Assembly (NCBI GenBank): GCA_902786345.1
Contig: CADACB010000009.1
Span: 1 to 64,000, forward strand
From: an uncultured Ruminococcus sp.
GTDB lineage: Bacteria > Bacillota > Clostridia > Oscillospirales > Acutalibacteraceae
Length of the DNA stretch: 64,000 nucleotides
Direction: 5' to 3'
Shown here in pieces: positions 1-7,449 of the stretch. The stretch's first letter is position 1, and the number at the start of each line of letters is the position of its first letter. Below the pieces are notes generated by a model that was not told the DNA's origin, did no database searches, and saw only the letters and a list, made by a program, of their open reading frames with translations. Both the position numbers and the translations under genes were made by a program.

Positions 1-26
1 TGAACTAAAAACAGGATATCTCTATC

Positions 27-54
27 ACACTCGGCTTATTTGTCGGGTGTTTTT
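27..54 (+). terminator. Rho-independent terminator of an upstream plus-strand gene
   Basis: A nine-pair stem (ACACTCGGC at 27-35 with GTCGGGTGT at 42-50, including G-T pairs) is followed directly by TTTTCTTTT. The T-tract is on the plus strand, so it most likely ends a plus-strand gene lying left of the window. The rest of 55-170 holds nothing I recognise. Confidence 0.6.
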
Positions 55-170
55 CTTTTGAATCCGATATTTTTTCGATATATGCGGTGTTGCCTTAGAT
101 ATTTCAACACCTGCACTTAGGATAAAAGGTATGCAGTTTTCGATAAAACTCCTGAATAACTGAATTGAGC

Positions 171-812
171 TCACCTGCGCTTACCATCGGATCTGTACAA
201 TGGAACCTCAATCATTCCTACATCACAAACAAGAACAAATCCTGTAAGAGAACCGTTAATACAATATAATTCCTCAAAACAGAACATACGGTCAACGACA
301 GCGTTCTGATCAACTATTTTAAAATCCTCTCCCCTGATACTGCTGCCATTCCTGTTGACTACGGCGTGTATCCTTGTTTTCTGATCACGATATTTAAGCG
401 TATCACCCGAAATTTCAATTTCAGTGAATTTATCTTTATCGAACCATTTGCCTTGAACCGTGTCAAGAAGCTTATCGTCTATGATAACATTACCATAGCG
501 TGAGTTATCTGTAGGCATAAGTATGTCTTCACTTATACCGGAGATGGGAAAGTTTTTTTTACAATGCAGCTTGCCCTCAAGGAAATAAAGCTCCTCAACA
601 GTTGCATAGTCGCTGCCGTATTCATAACGAAGTCCGTTTTTCTTAAGCTTAAGGATGATACGGCCATCAGGCTGAAGATCTGTTTTAAATGTAGTTGTAA
701 GAACAGGACTGCTTCTCCACAGAAAAATTATTTCTGAACCTTCAATTTCAATACGTGTTCCGATAACTCCTCGTTCTTCCCAATTGCCTTCAAGCATTTT
801 CTTTATATCCAT
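171..812 (-). CDS. Hypothetical protein made of two similar halves
   Basis: This 213-residue protein has no signal peptide or membrane segment, so it is probably cytoplasmic. It is an internal duplication. Each half (about residues 7-105 and 118-209) begins with a G-x-W motif (GNW, GKW), continues through an IEI-G strand, and later repeats an EELY-x-x-x-G-x-L strand. The pattern suggests a small all-beta, lipocalin-like fold in two copies, but I do not recognise the family and infer no function. It starts 32 bases after the pyrF stop on the same strand, with a GAGG-type ribosome site about 10 bases before the ATG, so it is probably the last gene of the pyrimidine transcript. That position may be incidental. 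Confidence 0.75.
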   Translation of the reverse strand: MDIKKMLEGNWEERGVIGTRIEIEGSEIIFLWRSSPVLTTTFKTDLQPDGRIILKLKKNGLRYEYGSDYATVEELYFLEGKLHCKKNFPISGISEDILMPTDNSRYGNVIIDDKLLDTVQGKWFDKDKFTEIEISGDTLKYRDQKTRIHAVVNRNGSSIRGEDFKIVDQNAVVDRMFCFEELYCINGSLTGFVLVCDVGMIEVPLYRSDGKRR

Positions 813-844
813 ATCATCGCATCCTCATCTCTGATCAGTCAATA

Positions 845-1780
845 TTACTTTTCAGAAAAAACAAGCTCTGCGGTTATCTCATCTCTCATACGTATAGCCT
901 CACGTCTTGCTGCCTGAGCATAGTCCTTTGGATCAATACCCTCTTCTTTTTTCCATGCACACATAATTCCTCTTGAAGAATTAATTATTGCACCAAGACC
1001 GTTTTCATCAAAAGCCGGAAGAACATCCTTAGCACCGCCGCCCTGTGCACCATAGCCGGGAACAAGAAAGAACGTATGAGGAAGTGCTTTTCTCAGTTCA
1101 CCAAGCTGTTCGGGATATGTTGCTCCTACAACAGCGCCTACACCTGAATAACCGTATTCTCCCGGAAGCTCCTCTCCCCACTTTTCACACATATTTCCCA
1201 TTGTGCGATAGATAGAAAGTTCATCATCAAGTTTTCTGTCCTGGAGCTCACCGGACGAGGGATTTGATGTTTTCACAAGTATAAACATTCCCTTATCGTT
1301 TTCTTTACAAACATTAATAACCGGCTTTACTCCATCTGTACCAAGATAGCCGTTGACTGTCAGCGCATCTGAGCCGAACGGCTCAAAGTTCTCTCCTTCA
1401 ACCTCAGTTGAACCAAGATGTGCCTTTGCATAAGCTTCCATTGTTGTGCCTATATCATTTCTTTTACCATCAGTAATTACAAACATTCCCTTGCTTTTTG
1501 CGTATGAGATAGTACGCTCAAGTGCTCTGACACCCTGCCAGCCATACATTTCATAATATGCTGCCTGCGGCTTTACGGCAGGAACAATGTCACAAAGAGC
1601 ATCAATAAGTCCCTTATTAAACTCGTAAAGTGCCTCTGCCGCACCCTCAAGAGTTCTTCCGTATTTTTCATATGCCGTTTCCTTTATATAGTCCGGAATG
1701 TAATCAAGCTTAGGATCAAGTCCTGCTACCGTTGGATTTTTTGTTTTTATAATTCCTTTTATCATTCTGTCAAAAGACAT
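845..1780 (-). CDS. pyrF: Orotidine 5'-phosphate decarboxylase, PyrF type 2
   Basis: It catalyses the last step of UMP synthesis, decarboxylating OMP in the cytoplasm. The protein is 311 residues, the length of the long (type 2) PyrF group rather than the roughly 230-residue type 1. The catalytic signature DGKRNDI is at residues 104-110, and an N-terminal AGLDPKLD motif at about 19-26 fits the phosphate-barrel fold. The start is an ATG behind a clear GGAGG. It lies 51 bases after pyrC on the same strand, so the two are probably cotranscribed. No other pyr genes (pyrB, pyrD, pyrE, carAB) are in the window, so the pathway is split on this chromosome. Confidence 0.95.
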   Translation of the reverse strand: MSFDRMIKGIIKTKNPTVAGLDPKLDYIPDYIKETAYEKYGRTLEGAAEALYEFNKGLIDALCDIVPAVKPQAAYYEMYGWQGVRALERTISYAKSKGMFVITDGKRNDIGTTMEAYAKAHLGSTEVEGENFEPFGSDALTVNGYLGTDGVKPVINVCKENDKGMFILVKTSNPSSGELQDRKLDDELSIYRTMGNMCEKWGEELPGEYGYSGVGAVVGATYPEQLGELRKALPHTFFLVPGYGAQGGGAKDVLPAFDENGLGAIINSSRGIMCAWKKEEGIDPKDYAQAARREAIRMRDEITAELVFSEK

Positions 1781-1831
1781 ATAAATTCCTCCGTAAATTT
1801 ATTATTTTAAAGATAAAGAATATTTTTAATA

Positions 1832-3112
1832 CTATATTCTCTCATCAAATACAATTTTTCCGCCGCAAATAGTAAGCTTCACCTTTGCACTCATTGTAAG
1901 ACCCTTAAAAGGTGTATTTTTCGATTTTCCGTGCAGCTTTTCAGGATCTACGATCCATTCCTCTTCCTTATAAAGGAAAATATCAGCAGGCTCTCCAATG
2001 CTCAGTTTTCCTCCGGGAATGTTAAGTATTCTTGCCGGATTGCACGACATCTTTTCGACCAGTTCTTCTTCCGTAAGGATATTTCCCTTTACAAGAACCG
2101 TATATGAAGCCGCAAATGAGGTTTCCATACCAACAGAGCCATTCGGCGCTGACACGAAATCAGCTTTTTCCTGAGGTGTATGTGGTGCATGATCGGTCGC
2201 AATTGCATCTATAGTTCCATCTTTCAGACCTTCTATCATTGCAAATCTGTCACGCTCGGTTCTGAGCGGTGGGTTCATCCTGTAATCGGCGTCCCTTTTC
2301 CACAGTTCCTTTTCGGTAAGCATTATATAATGGGGTGCAGTTTCTGCAGTAACCTTAACCCCCCTGCGTTTTGCATCTCTTATCATATCAGCAGATGTAT
2401 AGGTACTGACATGACAAATATGTACAGGCAGATCATATGCCGCAGCAAGAGAAATCTCTCTTGCCGTACCTGCATCCTCAGCTGCTCTCGGCATACCCTT
2501 GACTTCTAACGCCTCAGAAAGTTCTCCTTCGTTGACCTTTCCGCCTGCCAGATATGGATCCTCACAATGGGCTGTTACAGGTATGTTAAGCTCAGCAGCT
2601 TTCTTCATAGCCTTTACCATAATTGATGTATCAAGCACCGGTCTGCCGTCATCAGAAAGAGCCGAAATACCTGCCTCATAAAGCTCATCAATATCCGTTG
2701 CCTCGTGACCGTTAAGACCCTTTGTTATCGAACCCACAACATACACATTTGCATCTGCCTTTTTTGCCTTGTCAAGAATATATCTGACTGTTTCCGGGGA
2801 ATCGACCGTAGGCTCTGTATTCGGCATGCAAAGCAGGCTTGTAACGCCGCCTGCTGCTGCCGCCCTGCATCCGGTGATTATATCCTCCTTTTCTGTCTGT
2901 CCGGGATCGCGAAGGTGTACATGAAGATCAACAAGTCCCGGGGCAGCCTTATAGCCCGTACCTTCTATAACAAGCTCACTGCCGTCAGCCTCTGCCGGAT
3001 TGGCAAAGCACCCGTCCTTTATGAATATATCCGCTGTTCCGTCATCTCTTACGCCATATGCAGTTTTTAAAGGATCTGTAACGTATACATTTTTTATAAG
3101 TATATTCTTCAA
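1832..3112 (-). CDS. pyrC: Dihydroorotase
   Basis: This zinc-dependent amidohydrolase closes carbamoyl-aspartate to dihydroorotate in pyrimidine synthesis. The 426-residue length and sequence fit the class I enzymes of Gram-positive bacteria. The metal-binding motif DLHVHLRDPG lies at about residues 62-71, and a second motif ATDHAPH, holding the catalytic Asp, is near residue 305. The chosen start is TTG, with AGGAGGG six bases upstream; no better ATG exists at the N-terminus. The gene begins 22 bases after the stop of the long membrane protein gene, which makes a shared transcript likely. I see no PyrR-type leader in front of it. Confidence 0.94.
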   Translation of the reverse strand: MKNILIKNVYVTDPLKTAYGVRDDGTADIFIKDGCFANPAEADGSELVIEGTGYKAAPGLVDLHVHLRDPGQTEKEDIITGCRAAAAGGVTSLLCMPNTEPTVDSPETVRYILDKAKKADANVYVVGSITKGLNGHEATDIDELYEAGISALSDDGRPVLDTSIMVKAMKKAAELNIPVTAHCEDPYLAGGKVNEGELSEALEVKGMPRAAEDAGTAREISLAAAYDLPVHICHVSTYTSADMIRDAKRRGVKVTAETAPHYIMLTEKELWKRDADYRMNPPLRTERDRFAMIEGLKDGTIDAIATDHAPHTPQEKADFVSAPNGSVGMETSFAASYTVLVKGNILTEEELVEKMSCNPARILNIPGGKLSIGEPADIFLYKEEEWIVDPEKLHGKSKNTPFKGLTMSAKVKLTICGGKIVFDERI

Positions 3113-3134
3113 TTCTTACCCTCCTGACTTATTA

Positions 3135-6100
3135 TCAGTTATCCTCCTCATCCTCCGGAACATCACCGGAGAAAAATTTGCCGAAGGATTTCTTGAATCT
3201 GCTCCCGACTGACCCTTTGTTTTTCTTATGATCCTTGATCAGTATTTCCTCATTCTGATAAGCCTGATTTGTGAACGGATCTTCTTCCTCATAGCCCTTA
3301 TAAAACTCTATGACATCATCACTTTTCTTTTGGAGAGGTGTTTTCTTTGAACCGTTCTTTTTTACAGGTTTTTTTGTCTTAGCTTTATTATTGACACTCT
3401 GTACCGGCTCAGTCTTTGTTTCAGGTACTGCAGGCTTTGCTGTCGGCTGAGAACTCTGTGCACCTGTAAAACGCTGTGCATATGCCTGATTCTTTGGCAT
3501 TGACTTTTTCATTTCCTCATATTGTCTGTTATATTCTTCCGCATTCACACTTTCAAGTCTGGGTATATTTGTAAATGCTGTTTTCATAGGCTGTACAGAC
3601 TGCTTTGGTTTCTGTGCGTGCTCGAATATAATGCCTGATTCACGTTCAAACATAAATTCTTCCCTCCTTGATTTCTGTACATCATTACTCTTACCCGTTT
3701 CTTCTCTCTTACTCTTTTCTTCGGTTTTATTTACCGACTTTATTTCAGTTTTTTCGGAAAGCTTTTTATCTGCCTTCACGCCTTCTAAGAACTCCGCTTC
3801 GGTTTCAGGTCTGGTTGGTTCTGAAGAAGACTTCTTTCCCTTGGATTTTTCAGCCTTACCGAAAACAGCTTCAACAGCCTTGGTTCCTGCTGCCGCAGCA
3901 GTAACAACAGCTGAACCTGTGACTGCTGCTACTGTATTATCAGATACAATCTCTTTTGCTGCTCCTGCGGCTACTGCTTCCACGGCAGCCGAAGACGACT
4001 GATTTCTGTTTTTACCAAACCGCTTCTCAAATGCCGACTCTTCAAAATCAGATTCTTCAGCCGATGTATCCGGCGCATCCTCTTTGATTACCTTTAAATC
4101 TGTATTCTTTTCTCTGTCAGCACCAAAAAGCTTATCAAATCTTGAGGTATTATCATCATCCTCAGTTACCTTCTTAGCCTTAACAGTAAAGCCCTCCTTC
4201 ATTATAGCTTCACTGCGGTCATATATCTGATTGCTGTCTGCGCTTTCAAGCCCCAGGTTTTCTATTTCCTTGCGTCGTTCTGATTTGAGATCAGCCGAAT
4301 CCTTTATTTTAATATTGATTGGTTTTCCGCTGTTCTCATTAAGCGCTCCTATTATAAGATTTCCATCCGGAGATTTGGAAATTTCAAGCTCTATATTATT
4401 ACTCTGTGGTTTTTCAATGTTCTCCTGTGGCTTCTCTTCTGATATTTGAGTCTGCTCAGGCTCTGATTTATCATTTTCTGTATTTATTTCCTGCTGCTCA
4501 TTATTGGACGTTTCATCATCTGTCAGCTTTTCTGTTTTCTTTTCCTCAAAGAAAGACGGCTGTTCATCAATATCCTCTACATTGTGATTTTTAAGCTTAT
4601 CTATCAGCTTAGTGAACAGTTTATTCTCAGTAACATCCTCCTGTTTTTTCTCCTCATTCTCAGCAGCTTCACTCTCCTGAAGCTGTGTTCCGGCTTCATT
4701 ATTCTGCATTTCAGCTGAAAGCTTATCTGCTTTGCTGTCAGATTCCGAAGAAACCGTTTCAGTCAAAGCAGGCTCGGGCATTTCCTCAGGTTTTACTGCC
4801 GGAGTAAGCTTTCCGAAATGCTTTTCAAATTTAGACGCTCTCTTTTCATCTGTATTTACTATCATAATATCGGGAGATGCCGCAGCGGAAGCTGTTACAG
4901 CAGGTGTTGTTCTCTTCTTGCCAAAACGCTTTTCATATGCTGAAAGTTCCTCGTTGGTATCTTCTTCATCAGACTGCTCTGTATTTTGTTCCTCGGTATA
5001 AGGTTCTGAGATCCCTATCTGCTCAATTTCAGTATGTCTCTTTTCAGTTATTTCAGCAAAAACAACATCATCCTCAGCATTCGGATTTTTTTCGGAATAC
5101 TCTTCATATTCAGCATAGTCAGTACCGTCATAATCATACAGTCCTTCCTGCTGTTCACTATAATACTCACCATCTGTCAGATTTGAGTATCCGGACATTT
5201 CCTCAGAAGAAGGACTTGCTTTTATTTCCGTAAATCCCTCAGGCTTTGTACTTCTTAAAGTATAGGAATCATGATCATATGCGGGAGTTTCCTCAGGCAG
5301 TTCTGTCACACTGACATTATTTTCATCAATACTTCCTAATGCAAATTCCTGTTCTTCAATTTTTTCATACGTCAAGGGAGCAACCGGTATATTATCATCA
5401 GTGTAAAGTTCTCCTGCTTCACTTGATTTTTCTATCTCAGAATCCGAGAAAATGTCCTCCGGCTCATTATTATCGTCGGATTCATTATCAACCAGTGCAG
5501 TTGTATTTCTCTCTATTTTTGTTCCGGAAATCTCTGTCTCTTCATCATCCTGAGCTGCTGCAAGCCTTTTGGATTTTTTATATTTCATTCCTGCTATTAT
5601 CATTATAAGAAGTGCTGCAAGTGCTATAGTAGACGCTATTATAATGTATATGTATCTTATGTCTATCTCATTAACAACCAGCGAATTATTTGAAGATGAC
5701 TGAGGTTCTGCTTCAACACCGTCAAATTTTATGCTGTTCATAACCTCCTTGAACATATTTTTTTCTGCTTCATCAATTTCTCCGTCATATGCTTGGAATG
5801 TTATAATAACGCGTCTGCCGTTTATTATTGTATACTCCTGTATACCGCTGATTTTAGTATCGTTGGACTCATCCTCCATTGTTAGTGTAAGGAAAAGAGT
5901 ATTATTATATGATGTTTTTGAGCAGCCCTTATACACATCCTGTTTCAACAGGTTATCTATAACACTCTGAAGCTCATTATCACTCAGAGAAGAAAGATTC
6001 TTTACCGCCTCTGTGTCACCGTTTTCGACTACAGTTACAGTTATATCGCATGAAAAATCCTTCTCACTTGCCTTTATGTATATATCGGATTCCTTGAAGC

Positions 6101-6527
6101 TTTCCATAATTTCATTTTTGGAACGCTTATAATTTTCAAATGCCGGATCATCGGCATTTGTATCCCTTGTTATAACATACATATTATCAGGCAGTGAAAT
6201 GTTCATTTCAGCTTCTTCTACCCTGAATGCCTTTAATGAAGCTTTTTTTGTGTCTTCACTGTTATTTTTTTCGGATACTTCAACGTCAGATGTTTTTTTG
6301 TCGGTTTTTTCTTCCTTACTCTTTTCATCAGTTTTTTCTTCACTCTTACTGCTTTCGCTTTTTGAAGCTTCATTATCCGAATTTTCGGCACTGCTTTCAT
6401 CAGACTGCTGCGTGCTCTGCTGAACAGACGCTTCCTCTGTACTGCCTTCGCTCGGCTCTGCATAAACGGGCATTGATACCGTAAGTGCTATCAATGCCGT
6501 TGCAACTATCGCAGATAATTTTTTCAT
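3135..6527 (-). CDS. Single-pass membrane protein with long acidic, repeat-motif cytoplasmic tail
   Basis: The 1130-residue protein has a signal peptide ending near VYA (residue 23). A Ser/Glu/Lys-rich linker follows, then an extracellular domain of about 160 residues (roughly 108-280), a single hydrophobic helix at about 292-314, and about 800 residues of very acidic, low-complexity sequence. In the tail a short motif recurs, [F/Y]-[E/D]-K-x-F-G: YEKRFG near 530, FEKHFG near 563, FDKLFG near 797, FEKRFG near 834, and a variant FKKSFG near 1113. Spaced short motifs in disordered sequence are typical of multivalent protein binding, so a scaffold or tether role is possible. I do not recognise the family. 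GAGGGGG precedes the ATG, and pyrC follows 22 bases after the stop. Confidence 0.8.
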   Translation of the reverse strand: MKKLSAIVATALIALTVSMPVYAEPSEGSTEEASVQQSTQQSDESSAENSDNEASKSESSKSEEKTDEKSKEEKTDKKTSDVEVSEKNNSEDTKKASLKAFRVEEAEMNISLPDNMYVITRDTNADDPAFENYKRSKNEIMESFKESDIYIKASEKDFSCDITVTVVENGDTEAVKNLSSLSDNELQSVIDNLLKQDVYKGCSKTSYNNTLFLTLTMEDESNDTKISGIQEYTIINGRRVIITFQAYDGEIDEAEKNMFKEVMNSIKFDGVEAEPQSSSNNSLVVNEIDIRYIYIIIASTIALAALLIMIIAGMKYKKSKRLAAAQDDEETEISGTKIERNTTALVDNESDDNNEPEDIFSDSEIEKSSEAGELYTDDNIPVAPLTYEKIEEQEFALGSIDENNVSVTELPEETPAYDHDSYTLRSTKPEGFTEIKASPSSEEMSGYSNLTDGEYYSEQQEGLYDYDGTDYAEYEEYSEKNPNAEDDVVFAEITEKRHTEIEQIGISEPYTEEQNTEQSDEEDTNEELSAYEKRFGKKRTTPAVTASAAASPDIMIVNTDEKRASKFEKHFGKLTPAVKPEEMPEPALTETVSSESDSKADKLSAEMQNNEAGTQLQESEAAENEEKKQEDVTENKLFTKLIDKLKNHNVEDIDEQPSFFEEKKTEKLTDDETSNNEQQEINTENDKSEPEQTQISEEKPQENIEKPQSNNIELEISKSPDGNLIIGALNENSGKPINIKIKDSADLKSERRKEIENLGLESADSNQIYDRSEAIMKEGFTVKAKKVTEDDDNTSRFDKLFGADREKNTDLKVIKEDAPDTSAEESDFEESAFEKRFGKNRNQSSSAAVEAVAAGAAKEIVSDNTVAAVTGSAVVTAAAAGTKAVEAVFGKAEKSKGKKSSSEPTRPETEAEFLEGVKADKKLSEKTEIKSVNKTEEKSKREETGKSNDVQKSRREEFMFERESGIIFEHAQKPKQSVQPMKTAFTNIPRLESVNAEEYNRQYEEMKKSMPKNQAYAQRFTGAQSSQPTAKPAVPETKTEPVQSVNNKAKTKKPVKKNGSKKTPLQKKSDDVIEFYKGYEEEDPFTNQAYQNEEILIKDHKKNKGSVGSRFKKSFGKFFSGDVPEDEEDN

Positions 6528-6594
6528 TAATGTATCCCCCTCAATAAATCTGATTTTTCAGCAATATTTAAAACAACATATCTATACATTGTAT

Positions 6595-6623
6595 ATTATA
6601 CTGTAATCATGTAAAAAAAACAA
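6595..6623 (-). promoter_or_regulatory. Sigma-A-type promoter of the membrane protein-pyrC-pyrF unit
   Basis: On the minus strand TTGTTT (6618-6623) and TATAAT (6595-6600) are separated by exactly 17 bases. They lie about 70 bases upstream of the long membrane protein gene. The -10 is a perfect match and the -35 matches four of six. No attenuator or repressor site is obvious between the promoter and the start codon. Confidence 0.55.
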
Positions 6624-6720
6624 GGCTACATTTTCACGATAAAACGCATTTATTAAAAAACTTTTTCTATATTTGACATATTTTAAGAGGGATTATATTC
6701 AAATCAGAAATATACTGTTT

Positions 6721-7257
6721 TCAAGAATTAAATGATAAGCCGGCACTATTGCTGCAAAGCAATACTGAACAAGCTGCAAGAAAAGGAAAAACAGGCATTT
6801 CTCTGCTTACCCTTATTTTCAACTCACATGGTTCTATAATATCTCCGCTTATTGTAGGAATGCTTCTTTGAATACATAATAATCTGTAATCGTCATCAAT
6901 ACAGGAAACACTTACCGAATCACGTGACGACATAGAGCAGCCTATCACAGGTCTTCCACAGTTTTTAAGCAGTCTGAGTGCATATTGGTTTTCGCTGTCT
7001 GTAATTACAAGTCTGCTTTTTATGCTTATGCTTCTGCAGGACTCAGGTGATATATTGCCGCCTATCACTGCAATACCATTAAAATCCGCATTTGTTATAC
7101 TGCGTGAAACTATTATCAGATATTCAGGTGAAGCACATGTTTCATAGATCCCCGAATCGTCAGATACGAATGCTCCCCCATTACGTGAGCAAAAACCAAT
7201 TATGGTATCAGAAAGAATGTGTCTGTTGTCATCTCCGTATATTATAACTTTTTTCAA
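6721..7257 (-). CDS. Hypothetical protein, Rossmann-like N-terminus
   Basis: The protein is 178 residues. It starts with a KKVIIYGDD strand-turn typical of nucleotide-binding alpha/beta folds and contains further alternating hydrophobic strands (YLIIVSRSI, IAVIGGNIS). No signature is complete enough to name a family, and no membrane segment is clear. The start is TTG, ten bases after GGGGAGG. It is divergent from the CHAP-domain gene and separated from the next minus-strand gene by 193 bases that contain a promoter, so it is probably transcribed alone. The coding assignment rests on its open length, ribosome site and normal composition. Confidence 0.6.
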   Translation of the reverse strand: MKKVIIYGDDNRHILSDTIIGFCSRNGGAFVSDDSGIYETCASPEYLIIVSRSITNADFNGIAVIGGNISPESCRSISIKSRLVITDSENQYALRLLKNCGRPVIGCSMSSRDSVSVSCIDDDYRLLCIQRSIPTISGDIIEPCELKIRVSREMPVFPFLAACSVLLCSNSAGLSFNS

Positions 7258-7449
7258 AGATGCTATACCTCCCCATAATTATCTATCCTTCGCTTATATT
7301 TAGTATTGTCATCTAAAAAAAAAAAATTCACATACTCATAAAAGCTTAAAATCATATAATACATATAAATAATAACTTAATATCCATTGATTTTTTGTAT
7401 ATTATATTGTAATATTATCTTATTATATTAATATCGGGAGAGTAATCGT

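Noticed and set aside
3631-5608. Several plus-strand frames of 60-130 codons opposite the 1130-residue protein gene
   Set aside because: Low-complexity Ser/Phe/Leu-rich shadows of the acidic tail; no ribosome sites.
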